From Cronobacter muytjensii ATCC 51329 (GTDB lineage: Bacteria > Pseudomonadota > Gammaproteobacteria > Enterobacterales > Enterobacteriaceae): a DNA stretch of 64,000 bases. Positions 17,001 to 25,074 of this stretch are shown here, piece by piece. How positions within the stretch are numbered: position 1 is the first letter of the stretch; each line of letters opens with the position of its first letter. A program made the translations under genes and the position numbers. The notes under the pieces were generated by a model. The model had not been told where the DNA came from. It searched no databases and saw only the letters and a program-made list of their open reading frames with translations. The stretch is from assembly GCF_001277195.1 (NCBI RefSeq), contig NZ_CP012268.1, positions 3,596,001 to 3,660,000 of the forward strand, written 5' to 3'.

Positions 17001-17939
17001 TTACTTGTTAACGAACTCTTCGCCCAGGGCGATATCTTTTTTCAGCGTATCCAGCATGCCTTCCAGCGACTGCTGTTCATAAGCGCTCAGGGTGCCAATA
17101 GATTTACGCTCTTCGATACCGTTTTTACCCAGCAGCAGCGGCTGTGAGAAGAAACGCGCGTATTCGCCGTCGCCTTCCACATAGGCGCATTCCACCACGC
17201 CCTGCTCGCCCTGCAACGCACGCACCAGCGAGAGACCGAAACGCGCGGCCGCCTGGCCCATAGACAGGGTCGCAGAGCCTCCGCCCGCTTTCGCTTCCAC
17301 CACTTCGGTGCCCGCGTTCTGGATGCGTTTGGTCAGATCGGCCACTTCCTGCTCGGTAAAGCTCACGCCCGGGATCTGGGAGAGCAGCGGCAGAATAGTC
17401 ACGCCAGAGTGGCCGCCGATAACCGGCACGTCCAGCTCAGCTGGTTTTTTACCTTTCAGTTCCGCCACAAAGGTGTTGGAGCGGATGATATCCAGCGTGG
17501 TCACGCCGAACAGTTTGTTCTTATCGTACACGCCCGCTTTTTTCAGCACTTCCGCCGCGATAGCCACGGTGGTGTTGACCGGGTTAGTGATGATGCCGAT
17601 GCACGCTTTCGGGCAGGTCGTGGCGACCTGCTGGATCAGGTTTTTCACGATCCCGGCGTTCACGTTGAACAGATCGGAACGGTCCATACCCGGTTTACGG
17701 GCAACGCCTGCGGAGATCAGCACCACGTCTGCGCCTTCCAGCGCCGGGGTGGCGTCTTCGCCGGAGAAACCTTTGATTTTCACGTCGGTCGGGATATGAC
17801 TTAAATCTACCGCTACCCCTGGGGTCACCGGTGCGATGTCATACAGAGAGAGTTCTGAACCTGAAGGCAGTTGGGTCTTGAGTAGAAGGGCAAGCGCCTG
17901 GCCGATACCGCCCGCCGCGCCGAGGACTGCAACTTTCAT
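17001..17939 (-). CDS. mdh: Malate dehydrogenase
   Basis: Mdh interconverts malate and oxaloacetate with NAD in the TCA cycle. The 312-residue protein starts with the NAD-binding glycine motif GAAGGIG (MKVAVLGAAGGIGQALALLL). It has the mobile loop with substrate-binding arginines (AGVARKPGMDR) and the active-site histidine in GGHSGVTILPL. A clear ribosome site (AAGGAG) precedes the ATG at 17939. It is divergent from argR. Confidence 0.99.
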   Translation of the reverse strand: MKVAVLGAAGGIGQALALLLKTQLPSGSELSLYDIAPVTPGVAVDLSHIPTDVKIKGFSGEDATPALEGADVVLISAGVARKPGMDRSDLFNVNAGIVKNLIQQVATTCPKACIGIITNPVNTTVAIAAEVLKKAGVYDKNKLFGVTTLDIIRSNTFVAELKGKKPAELDVPVIGGHSGVTILPLLSQIPGVSFTEQEVADLTKRIQNAGTEVVEAKAGGGSATLSMGQAAARFGLSLVRALQGEQGVVECAYVEGDGEYARFFSQPLLLGKNGIEERKSIGTLSAYEQQSLEGMLDTLKKDIALGEEFVNK

Positions 17940-18373
17940 CCTAAACTCCTTATTATGGTTAGCAATTGTGTGCCGTTACTCCATGAGGTGGCGACCATAA
18001 TCATCCTGGGAGGAAGTTATAGCACTGTTTTCGCCCGCAGTTTGCGATCGTAGCGCGTTTAACTGAAAGCGATGCGGCCTTCTCGCCGGGTGCAGACGAC
18101 GCGGTTGCCGCCGGGTCACTACCGAAGCAACATCTCAACAGGCGGTTACATTACACCCTCTTTAAGCATCAAAACAACATCATTTTGATAACATTTGATT
18201 TACTTAAAGGCTTATTTACGAGTCGTGACGCAGGCATGTTCCTTGATAACGTAATTTGATAAAATTCGTCTCTTTCATAACATTATTTCAGCCCGCCGCA
18301 AGGCAGACCATTTGCATAACAATTCATCACAATGCATAATAATGTTGTTTATTGGCCTGTATACGGGTGATAT
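17940..18373. other. mdh-argR divergent intergenic region
   Basis: These 434 bases hold the promoters of both genes. The half nearest argR is AT-rich and ends with two ARG boxes (18311-18348). I could not place the mdh promoter with confidence. Confidence 0.6.
18311..18348. promoter_or_regulatory. Pair of ARG boxes (ArgR operator) before argR
   Basis: Box 1 (18311-18328) reads TGCAT-AACA-ATTCA in its core, 9 of 10 fixed bases of the ARG-box consensus TGAAT-N4-ATTCA. Box 2 (18331-18348) reads TGCAT-AATA-ATGTT, 7 of 10. The boxes are separated by 2 bp, the unusual spacing I recall for E. coli argR (3 bp elsewhere). They lie 25-63 bases before the start codon, which suggests autorepression. Confidence 0.65.
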
Positions 18374-18844
18374 ATGCGTAGCTCCGCAAAACAAGAAGAA
18401 TTAGTCAAAGCCTTCAAAGCGTTACTAAAAGAAGAGAAGTTCAGCTCCCAGGGCGAAATCGTCCAGGCGCTCCAGGATCAGGGTTTCGAAAACATCAACC
18501 AGTCCAAAGTCTCCCGCATGTTAACGAAGTTTGGCGCCGTGCGTACGCGCAACGCCAAAATGGAAATGGTGTATTGCCTGCCGGTTGAGCTTGGCGTACC
18601 GACTACCTCCAGCCCGCTGAAAAACCTGGTGCTCGATATCGACTACAACGACGCCGTCGTGGTCATTCATACCAGCCCCGGCGCCGCGCAGCTCATCGCG
18701 CGTCTGCTGGATTCTCTCGGTAAAGCTGAAGGGATCCTCGGCACTATCGCCGGTGATGACACTATTTTTACCACGCCCGCGCGCGGCTTTACGGTGAAAG
18801 ATCTTTACGAAGCCATTCTGGTGCTGTTCGAGCAGGAACTGTAA
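18374..18844 (+). CDS. argR: Arginine repressor ArgR
   Basis: ArgR is the hexameric, arginine-dependent repressor of arginine biosynthesis and also a cofactor of Xer recombination. The 156-residue protein has the N-terminal winged helix (SSQGEIVQALQDQGFENINQ and SKVSRMLTKFGAVRTRN) and the C-terminal oligomerisation and arginine-binding domain (SPGAAQLIARLLDS, GTIAGDDTIF). Length is as in E. coli. Its own promoter carries ARG boxes. Confidence 0.98.
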   Translation: MRSSAKQEELVKAFKALLKEEKFSSQGEIVQALQDQGFENINQSKVSRMLTKFGAVRTRNAKMEMVYCLPVELGVPTTSSPLKNLVLDIDYNDAVVVIHTSPGAAQLIARLLDSLGKAEGILGTIAGDDTIFTTPARGFTVKDLYEAILVLFEQEL

Positions 18845-19208
18845 CGCCTGAGATACCGCCGGTTCTCCCGGCGGTTGCTTGTTTGACCCCGCTTTTCTTC
18901 TTCCTTTTATTACGCCTGCAGCGTAATCCGCCGGTTTTTTTACGATGCCCCTTGTAGTTCGGCTTAAAAACCGCACAAATTATCAAATTCAATTAACCGA
19001 ATGATTTCTAAACAAATTAATCGAAAACTGGTCTTTTAATGACTATTTTTATAATGATCGGTAATAAAAAAACGCCGTGAACGCACAAAGTTTCATAGGA
19101 AATCATTAGGATCGTATTAATTTTTTGGGTGATTAGTGTATACTTGTTTTTGTGATGAGGGTCACACAATAAGACCCCACCGATAACAATTACGACGAGG
19201 AAAAGAAC
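18845..19208. other. argR-yhcN intergenic region
   Basis: These 364 bases begin with the argR terminator (18855-18885). The rest is AT-rich and likely carries the yhcN promoter: TATACT at 19139-19144 is a fair -10, with only weak -35 candidates. No gene is visible. Confidence 0.6.
18855..18885 (+). terminator. Intrinsic terminator of argR
   Basis: ACCGCCGG (18855-18862) and CCGGCGGT (18868-18875) form a perfect 8-bp stem with a moderately T-rich tail. Confidence 0.75.
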
Positions 19209-19472
19209 ATGAAAACCAAATCTACTGTAACAGCCCTGACACTTCTCTCGATGCTCTCCTTCGGTGCTTTCGCAGCCGACTCCATCAACGCAGAGCAAGC
19301 GCAGAACCGCCAGTCTATCGGTACCGTCTCCGTTGACGCTATTAGCGGCGCGCCGATGGATCTGCGTCAGATGCTGAATGAAAAAGCAGAAGCGAAAGGC
19401 GCGACGGCTTACCGCGTTATCGAAGCCCGTACCGGCGATCACTGGCACGCGACTGCCGAGCTTTATAAATAA
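19209..19472 (+). CDS. yhcN: YhcN, DUF1471 (YhcN/BhsA-type) periplasmic stress protein
   Basis: This is a secreted protein of 87 residues: a Sec signal peptide (1 to about 22, ending GAFA) precedes a single small DUF1471 domain that ends in the family signature GDHWHATAELYK. E. coli YhcN has been linked to acid, peroxide and biofilm stress responses. A good ribosome site (GAGG) stands before the ATG. A related second copy follows 117 bases downstream, so this gene has been duplicated here. Confidence 0.95.
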   Translation: MKTKSTVTALTLLSMLSFGAFAADSINAEQAQNRQSIGTVSVDAISGAPMDLRQMLNEKAEAKGATAYRVIEARTGDHWHATAELYK

Positions 19473-19589
19473 GCGTTATTACCGTCAGACGCGCTAACGC
19501 GCCGAATCCCGTAATACCTCTCAGCGGCCCGATAAAAACCGTACGCTAACCATTAAGGCCGCTGAACACACCTGCATGAGGAATAAATA

Positions 19590-19856
19590 ATGAAAACGAC
19601 TTTTACCATCGCTGCTCTGGGCCTTGCATCCGTACTCTCTTTCGGCGCGAGTGCCGCAGTACAACAAGTTAACGCGCAGCAGGCGCAAAATCTCCAGCCG
19701 ATGGGCTCCGTCTCTGTGACGCAGCTGACCGGCTCGCCGATGGATGTTCGCCAGCAGCTGGCTGAGAAAGCCGAAAAAGAAGGCGCCAGCAGCTATCGCA
19801 TCACTGAACTGACTCAGGGCGATCACTGGCACGCCACGGCAGAACTGTACAAATAA
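19590..19856 (+). CDS. Second YhcN-like DUF1471 protein (tandem paralogue)
   Basis: The product of 88 residues has the same layout as the preceding gene: a signal peptide to about residue 22 (SFGASA), then a DUF1471 domain ending GDHWHATAELYK. The middle parts differ (VTQLTGSPMDVRQQLAEKAE against VDAISGAPMDLRQMLNEKAE), so the duplication is not recent. E. coli has only one gene at this place. A separate role under different stresses is possible but not shown by the sequence. Confidence 0.93.
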   Translation: MKTTFTIAALGLASVLSFGASAAVQQVNAQQAQNLQPMGSVSVTQLTGSPMDVRQQLAEKAEKEGASSYRITELTQGDHWHATAELYK

Positions 19857-19860
19857 ACCC

Positions 19861-19884
19861 TCGTCGTCTTCTCCGACGACTTTT
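19861..19884 (+). terminator. First hairpin after the yhcN paralogue
   Basis: TCGTCG and CGACGA form a stem followed by TTTT. A second, stronger hairpin follows at once. Confidence 0.55.
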
Positions 19885-19910
19885 GCCCCTGCTTCGCGGG
19901 GGCCTTTTTA
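19885..19910 (+). terminator. Intrinsic terminator of the yhcN pair
   Basis: GCCCC (19885-19889) pairs with GGGGC (19899-19903), extended by two inner pairs, followed by CTTTTT. Confidence 0.75.
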
Positions 19911-19926
19911 AGGGTTTAAAGTATGG

Positions 19927-20199
19927 TTATTGCCGGATATTGAAGAGGAGCTGACCTTCCAGCTCCTCTTCTGCTTCATCAAACAGCAAAATCAGCGCGC
20001 CGAAGCGCCGCTTGATCTCCGCCGTCACGTGCAGGAAGACGATCTCCAGCGGCAACGGCAACTCACCTTCCGTCACGACCTTCCAGAGACTATCCAGATC
20101 CCCGACACGCTCTGGCGTAACGCCAAACGTCGCGGCAAACGCCTGACAGAAATCATTCTGATCGGCAATGGTACTGAAATCGAAACTATAGCTTTTCAT
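19927..20199 (-). CDS. yhcO: YhcO, barstar-family protein
   Basis: YhcO is a small cytoplasmic protein of the barstar (RNase-inhibitor) family, recognised by DLDSLWKVVTEGELPLPLEI and by RRFGALILLFDEAEEELEG. The ATG at 20199 gives 90 residues, the E. coli length; an ATG at 20217 would add six. No barnase-like gene is next to it, so its partner is unknown. It is convergent with the yhcN pair and 45 bases downstream of the aldehyde dehydrogenase gene, with which it may share a transcript. Confidence 0.92.
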   Translation of the reverse strand: MKSYSFDFSTIADQNDFCQAFAATFGVTPERVGDLDSLWKVVTEGELPLPLEIVFLHVTAEIKRRFGALILLFDEAEEELEGQLLFNIRQ

Positions 20200-20244
20200 T
20201 GTCGCCACCACGTTCATCGGGCGGCCATGGCGCCGCCCTCACGC

Positions 20245-21699
20245 TTATAACCCGCCAAGATGCAGCGTTTTCACTTCCATAAACTCCTCCAGCCCCAGCA
20301 CAGAACCCTCGCGCCCAAGGCCAGACTCTTTCACGCCGCCAAACGGCGCAAGCTCGGTCGAGACCGCACATTCGTTAACGCCTATCATGCCGCTTTCCAG
20401 CGCCTGCGAGACGCGGAATACGCGCTGTAAATTCTGCGTATAGAAGTACGCTGCCAGCCCGTAAGGCGTATTGTTCGCACGCGCGATAACTTCTTCTTCC
20501 GTTTTGAAGCTGAAACAGGCAGCGAGCGGGCCGAACGTCTCTTCCTGAGCGAGCTTCATGTCGTCGTTCGCGTCAATCAGCACCGTTGGTTGCCAGAAAT
20601 TGCCGCCAGCCGCGTGCGGTTTACCGCCTGTCAGCACTTTCGCGCCCTTCGCCACCGCGTCTTCGACATGCTCGCGCACTTTCGCGACTGCTGATTGTTC
20701 AATCAGCGGCCCGACAACCACGCCCTCTTCCATGCCGTTACCCACTTTCAGCGCTTTTACCGCCTCCGCCAGCTGGTTAACGAAACGGTCATAGACGCCT
20801 TCCTGGATGTAGAAGCGGTTAACGCTGACGCACACCTGGCCTGCGTTACGGAATTTATTGGCGATGGCGCCTTTCACCGCCGCGTCAATGTCAGCGTCGT
20901 CAAAGACGATATACGGCGCGTTACCGCCAAGCTCCATCGAGACTTTTTTCATCGTTTCGGCGGCATTGCGCATCAGCGTCTTACCTACAGCCGTGGAGCC
21001 GGTAAACGAAATTTTACGCACTTCAGAACTTGCCATAATGGCATCGCTTATCTCTGACGTATTGCCCGCGACCGCATTAAGCACGCCGTCTGGCACGCCG
21101 GCTTCCTGCGCCAGCGCCAGCAGCGCGAAGGCGCTGAGCGGCGTGTTGTTCGCCGGTTTAATGACGCCGGTGCAGCCCGCGGCGAGCGCCGGGCCGAGTT
21201 TGCGGGTCAGCATCGCCATCGGGAAGTTCCAGGGGGTGATCGCCGCCACCACGCCGACCGGTTCGCGGGTCGCCAGAATGCGTGCGCCAGGCTTCGCGGG
21301 CGGAATGATTTCACCGTTGGCGCGTTTGGCCTGTTCAGCGAACCACTGAATAAAACTCGCCGCGTATTCGACTTCGCCTTCGGCTTCTTTCAGCGGTTTG
21401 CCTTGTTCGCTCGTCATCAGCTCGCCAAGCCAGCGCTTGTTTTCGATCATCAGCTGATACCAGCGATAGAGGATTTCAGAACGTTCTTTCGCAGTTTTTG
21501 CGCGCCAGGCAGGGAAGGCACGGCTGGCCGCGGCGATGGCGGCCTCGGTCTCTTTTTTTCCGGCTTTCGCCACCTGGGCTATCACCTCGCCCGTTGCCGG
21601 ATTCAGTACATCAAAGGTTTCCTGCGCGTTATGCCATTTCCCGTCAACAAAGTAGCCGGTCTTAAAAAACGCATGTCCTGCAAATGGTTGTGCGGTCAT
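20245..21699 (-). CDS. NAD(P)-dependent succinate-semialdehyde-type aldehyde dehydrogenase
   Basis: The 484-residue protein has all marks of the aldehyde dehydrogenase superfamily: the coenzyme site ITPWNFPMAMLTRKLGPALA, the glycine motif FTGSTAVGKTLM, the general base glutamate in MELGGNAPYIVFDDAD and the catalytic cysteine in NAGQVCVSVNRFYIQ. It most resembles GabD-type succinate- or glutarate-semialdehyde dehydrogenases. However, the residues after the catalytic Cys are VS, not the VC common in GabD, so the exact aldehyde is open. The start at 21699 has GGAGGGG upstream. It is inserted between yhcO and the aaeXAB operon, which are adjacent in E. coli. An aromatic or aliphatic aldehyde related to Aae substrates is a possible target, purely by position. 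Confidence 0.9.
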   Translation of the reverse strand: MTAQPFAGHAFFKTGYFVDGKWHNAQETFDVLNPATGEVIAQVAKAGKKETEAAIAAASRAFPAWRAKTAKERSEILYRWYQLMIENKRWLGELMTSEQGKPLKEAEGEVEYAASFIQWFAEQAKRANGEIIPPAKPGARILATREPVGVVAAITPWNFPMAMLTRKLGPALAAGCTGVIKPANNTPLSAFALLALAQEAGVPDGVLNAVAGNTSEISDAIMASSEVRKISFTGSTAVGKTLMRNAAETMKKVSMELGGNAPYIVFDDADIDAAVKGAIANKFRNAGQVCVSVNRFYIQEGVYDRFVNQLAEAVKALKVGNGMEEGVVVGPLIEQSAVAKVREHVEDAVAKGAKVLTGGKPHAAGGNFWQPTVLIDANDDMKLAQEETFGPLAACFSFKTEEEVIARANNTPYGLAAYFYTQNLQRVFRVSQALESGMIGVNECAVSTELAPFGGVKESGLGREGSVLGLEEFMEVKTLHLGGL

Positions 21700-21748
21700 T
21701 GTCCCCTCCTGCACGTGAAATTCCGTGGATGGAGGTAAGTATAGTCAG

Positions 21749-21777
21749 AAAAAAACCGACGCTTTGGGCGTCGGTTT
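21749..21777 (-). terminator. Terminator of the aaeXAB operon
   Basis: AAACCGACGC (21753-21762) pairs with GCGTCGGTTT (21768-21777); read on the minus strand a U-run follows. It separates aaeB from the aldehyde dehydrogenase gene. Confidence 0.88.
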
Positions 21778-21782
21778 GAGGC

Positions 21783-23750
21783 TTAACTGTTGGTCAGGGC
21801 ATGCTGATATTTATGCAGCATATCGGTCAGCCGCTTCACGGAATCGATAACCGATTGCGGCGCCGCCCAGACATGCAGCTTCTCCTGATAAATCGCCAGC
21901 TCATCCAGCAGCTGGCGGAATGTGGCGCGCCGCTTTTCGTCGCTGGACGCGGAAATTACCCGATCCGCCGTACGCCGCAGCTGGCGATGAAACGCCGAAA
22001 GATCGTCATTCACCGGTACCGGCGCTTCGCGCAGCCGCTGATGCGCAATAATCAGGTTCAGCGCCAGGCGGAACTTCGCCACGTCGCCTGGGAATTTGCT
22101 CAGCAACAGAAAGAGTTGTTGATAGAGCGCGGGCAGATGGTTCTCTTTGCGCCGCGCCTTGTTCGTGGTGAGCGATGACACCGCCGCCGAAACAAACTGA
22201 TTCAGCAGCATGCGTCCGGTCTGCGCCTGCGAATTATCGCGAATGACGACAATCACCATCGTCGCCAGCACACAGCCCACCAGCTGCCCCAGCGCGCTGT
22301 CGAGAAACTGGCTGAAATGAAACGTCATCGGGTTATCCAGCACCAGAATATTAATGGTGCCCGCCAGCGCGCCCATCGAGCCAAGCCGCCGCTTCTGTAC
22401 CTCGATACCGATAAAAAAGCCGAGCAGCGCCAGGCTGATACAGAGCAACAACATACTCTGCTGGGTCGATGGCAACACGACCAGGAAATAGAACGCCCCG
22501 AGTGGCAGCGCCGTCAGCATGCCGTAGAGGAAATCGAGCGATACCATGCGCGGGTTCGGCAGACGCATCGCGAGCGCCGTCACCACGGCTATCATGATCA
22601 TCGCCCCGCTGCCGGAGGTCCAGCCGGTCCAGAGCCAGAACAGCGTGCCCAGCAGGCAGGAGACGGTGGTGCGCCAGAAGTTAATCATCGCGTGATGGCG
22701 CTCCGCCGAGGGGGCTTTGACCACCACCTCATCGGTCAATACGTCTTCTTCCACCGCGCTGATTTTCGCGTTAGTGATCACGCCGCGTTTCAGCAGCAGA
22801 TAGCGCGTGGCGGCGCCGACCCACGTGTAAATCGTCACCGGGGTGTCGTGCTCGCCGGTCCAGGAGAGGACGCGACGGATAAACTTCAGGCGGCGATGTA
22901 CATCAGCGGCGGTTTCCACCGGCTCGACAAACAGTTCGCGATATTCCGGGGCAATCGACTCCGGCCGGGTATTCTGGATGAGATACGTTTCGCAGGCCTG
23001 GGTAATCAGCGTTAGCGAAAGCGTATTCAGCGCTTTCAGTCGCCGGTTTGCGCGTCCCCAGCGCGACGATTCCATATTAAGGTTCACGCGCATGCCGTCG
23101 AGCGCCGCGGTGCGCCGCACCAGCGCGCCCCAGGCTTTATCCATCTCTTCGCTGTCGCCGTGAGCCATGCAGAGCTGCATCAGGCGAAACTGCTCCACCA
23201 GCAGCGCGTCGAGCTCGCGGTCGATCTCTTTTTTAATCGAGCGCGGCGAAAATAACAGGTCGGCGATAATGGCGCAGAAAATCCCGAGCACGATTTCACT
23301 GCAGCGCTCCAGCGCGAACTGCGGCGCCAGCAGCGGCTCGGTCTGAATGGTGATGACGATAATCAGCGCCGTGTAACCCGCGAGTCCCCAGGCGTAGGAG
23401 TTCTCCACTTTCACCAGCGAGGAGACCCAGGTGCAGAAACCGGCCCAGATGCAGCAGACGGTCAGCATCACTACCGGCGCGCGTATCGTGCCGATGATAA
23501 TCACCAGCGCAGCGAGACAGCCGATAAAGGTGCCGATAATGCGCAGCATACCGCGATAACGGATAGCGCCGGACCAGGGCTCGCCGCCCGCCGCGAACGC
23601 CGGACCCGCCGCCACGATAGCGGCGGTCAGCACCGCCCAGCGCGGCGTTTCAAGCTGAAAGTGAAACCCGACAAACAGCGCCAGCACAATCGCGGTGGCG
23701 AGTTTTATCGCAAAGCGCAGATGCCGGGGATCGATAGACAGGAATCCCAT
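21783..23750 (-). CDS. aaeB: p-Hydroxybenzoic acid efflux pump subunit AaeB
   Basis: AaeB is the inner-membrane transporter of the AaeAB pump, which exports aromatic carboxylic acids such as p-hydroxybenzoate. The 655-residue protein has two halves, each with several membrane helices (about 10-165 and 360-510), separated and followed by cytosolic segments. This is the FUSC/YccS-like layout. Length and the opening MGFLSIDPRHLRFAIKLATA match E. coli. It starts 5 bases after aaeA ends. Confidence 0.97.
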   Translation of the reverse strand: MGFLSIDPRHLRFAIKLATAIVLALFVGFHFQLETPRWAVLTAAIVAAGPAFAAGGEPWSGAIRYRGMLRIIGTFIGCLAALVIIIGTIRAPVVMLTVCCIWAGFCTWVSSLVKVENSYAWGLAGYTALIIVITIQTEPLLAPQFALERCSEIVLGIFCAIIADLLFSPRSIKKEIDRELDALLVEQFRLMQLCMAHGDSEEMDKAWGALVRRTAALDGMRVNLNMESSRWGRANRRLKALNTLSLTLITQACETYLIQNTRPESIAPEYRELFVEPVETAADVHRRLKFIRRVLSWTGEHDTPVTIYTWVGAATRYLLLKRGVITNAKISAVEEDVLTDEVVVKAPSAERHHAMINFWRTTVSCLLGTLFWLWTGWTSGSGAMIMIAVVTALAMRLPNPRMVSLDFLYGMLTALPLGAFYFLVVLPSTQQSMLLLCISLALLGFFIGIEVQKRRLGSMGALAGTINILVLDNPMTFHFSQFLDSALGQLVGCVLATMVIVVIRDNSQAQTGRMLLNQFVSAAVSSLTTNKARRKENHLPALYQQLFLLLSKFPGDVAKFRLALNLIIAHQRLREAPVPVNDDLSAFHRQLRRTADRVISASSDEKRRATFRQLLDELAIYQEKLHVWAAPQSVIDSVKRLTDMLHKYQHALTNS

Positions 23751-23755
23751 AGCGT

Positions 23756-24688
23756 TTAACCGAATTCGCGCAGGCGGTGCATCAGCTTGTTAAAGGCCGA
23801 TTCGTGGCTACGGTCGCGGTCGCGCTCGCCGGTCACCACCACGGTCGCCGTAGTGCCGGACGGGTACAGGTTGCCAGGCTGTTTATCGAGGCGAATGCGC
23901 ACCGGCACGCGCTGGGCCAGGCGCACCCATTCGAGGTTGGAGTCGACCGTCGCCATGCCTTTATCATCACGGGTGCTGCTGGCGTTGGTGACGCCCGCCG
24001 AGACGCTATCCACGGTGCCGTGCAGCACATTATTGCTGCCAAGCGGCGTTATCTCGACGCGAAAGCCAGGGCGAACGCCTTCAAGCTTGGTCTCTTCCAT
24101 ATAAGCCTGAACGTAGAAACTGTTCTGTTTCACCAGCGCCACAGCGGTAGAGCCGCGCGTAATAAATTCGCCGGCATATACGTTAAGGTTGGTGACCCAG
24201 CCATCCGCGGGCGCGCGGATAACGGTGCGCTGGAGATCGAGTTTCGCCAGGTCGCGCGTCGCCTCGGCTTTCGCCAGCTGGTGCAGCACGGTTTGCAGGA
24301 CGTTATTCGCCTGGTCAATCTCTTCACGCGACATCGCCTGAATGCCGAGCTTATTGCGGCGTCCCGCCTCGCGGCGTTTCTCGTTCGCCAGCGCCTGATA
24401 GTAAGCGACATCAGCTTCCGCTTCTTCCAGCGCCTTCTGGTAACGCGGCTGGTCTATAGTGAAGAGCACCTGATCTTTCTTCACCAGTTGGTTGTCATGC
24501 ACGTCGACTGACGTGATAAGCCCGGCGACGTCGGGCGCGATGGCGACGACATCGGCGCTAAAGCGCGCGTCACGCGTCCAGGGCGACTCAGTATAAAAAC
24601 TCCAGGCGCGAAAAATGGCGATGAAGGCAAGCACGACCAGCACCACGGTGATGGCTGTGCGGGTTATTTTTGTTGTTAGTAATTTCAC
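23756..24688 (-). CDS. aaeA: p-Hydroxybenzoic acid efflux pump membrane-fusion subunit AaeA
   Basis: AaeA is the periplasmic adaptor (HlyD/membrane-fusion family) of the pump. The GTG at 24688 gives 310 residues, exactly the E. coli length; a longer frame to 24772 would run into aaeX coding sequence. One N-terminal membrane helix (ITRTAITVVLVVLAFIAIF) is followed by the lipoyl-like and coiled-coil parts (VVAIAPDVAGLITSVDVHDN, EEAEADVAYYQALANEKRRE). GAGG stands before the GTG. Confidence 0.96.
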   Translation of the reverse strand: MKLLTTKITRTAITVVLVVLAFIAIFRAWSFYTESPWTRDARFSADVVAIAPDVAGLITSVDVHDNQLVKKDQVLFTIDQPRYQKALEEAEADVAYYQALANEKRREAGRRNKLGIQAMSREEIDQANNVLQTVLHQLAKAEATRDLAKLDLQRTVIRAPADGWVTNLNVYAGEFITRGSTAVALVKQNSFYVQAYMEETKLEGVRPGFRVEITPLGSNNVLHGTVDSVSAGVTNASSTRDDKGMATVDSNLEWVRLAQRVPVRIRLDKQPGNLYPSGTTATVVVTGERDRDRSHESAFNKLMHRLREFG

Positions 24689-24695
24689 ATCAACC

Positions 24696-24899
24696 TCAGA
24701 CAAACAAGCGCGACAGCAGATAGAACAGACAGCAATAGAGCGCCGTATTAAATAACGCCGGATGCCAGACAAAATCGTAGATCCCGGTCGGGATCAGCGC
24801 ACGGCGCACCAGCCAGAAAATCGCCAGCGACAGCAGAAGCTCAAAAAAGATCGGCGGAAACGAAAGACCGAATATCACTATGACCGGAAAAAGACTCAT
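24696..24899 (-). CDS. aaeX: Small membrane protein AaeX
   Basis: AaeX (DUF1656) has 67 residues and two hydrophobic helices (about 5-30 and 45-65). It is the first gene of aaeXAB; its molecular role is not known. It lies 7 bases upstream of the aaeA start and is divergent from aaeR. Confidence 0.95.
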   Translation of the reverse strand: MSLFPVIVIFGLSFPPIFFELLLSLAIFWLVRRALIPTGIYDFVWHPALFNTALYCCLFYLLSRLFV

Positions 24900-25038
24900 G
24901 TTGACCTTGATTTGCGTGCAGGCTATTGATTTTTAAACTATATTCCGCAACGAGTGGCCTGGAATGGCCGGGCGAGAGTGCGGTGTTAGTTATGTTGGAA
25001 ATAATATATTAGCGTAACTGATAGTAAGTTATCTATGA

Positions 25039-25058
25039 TATGTGATCTAAATCACTTT
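25039..25058. promoter_or_regulatory. Candidate CRP site in the aaeX-aaeR promoter region
   Basis: TGTGA-TCTAAA-TCACT (25041-25056) matches TGTGA-N6-TCACA at 9 of 10 fixed positions. It lies 18 bases before the aaeR start codon and about 140 bases from aaeX, within the 175-base divergent promoter region. Confidence 0.5.
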
Positions 25059-25074
25059 TAAGCCAGAGTGAATA

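Noticed and set aside
24689..24772. Longer AaeA from an ATG at 24772
   Set aside because: It would overlap aaeX and exceed the E. coli length; the GTG at 24688 restores 310 residues.
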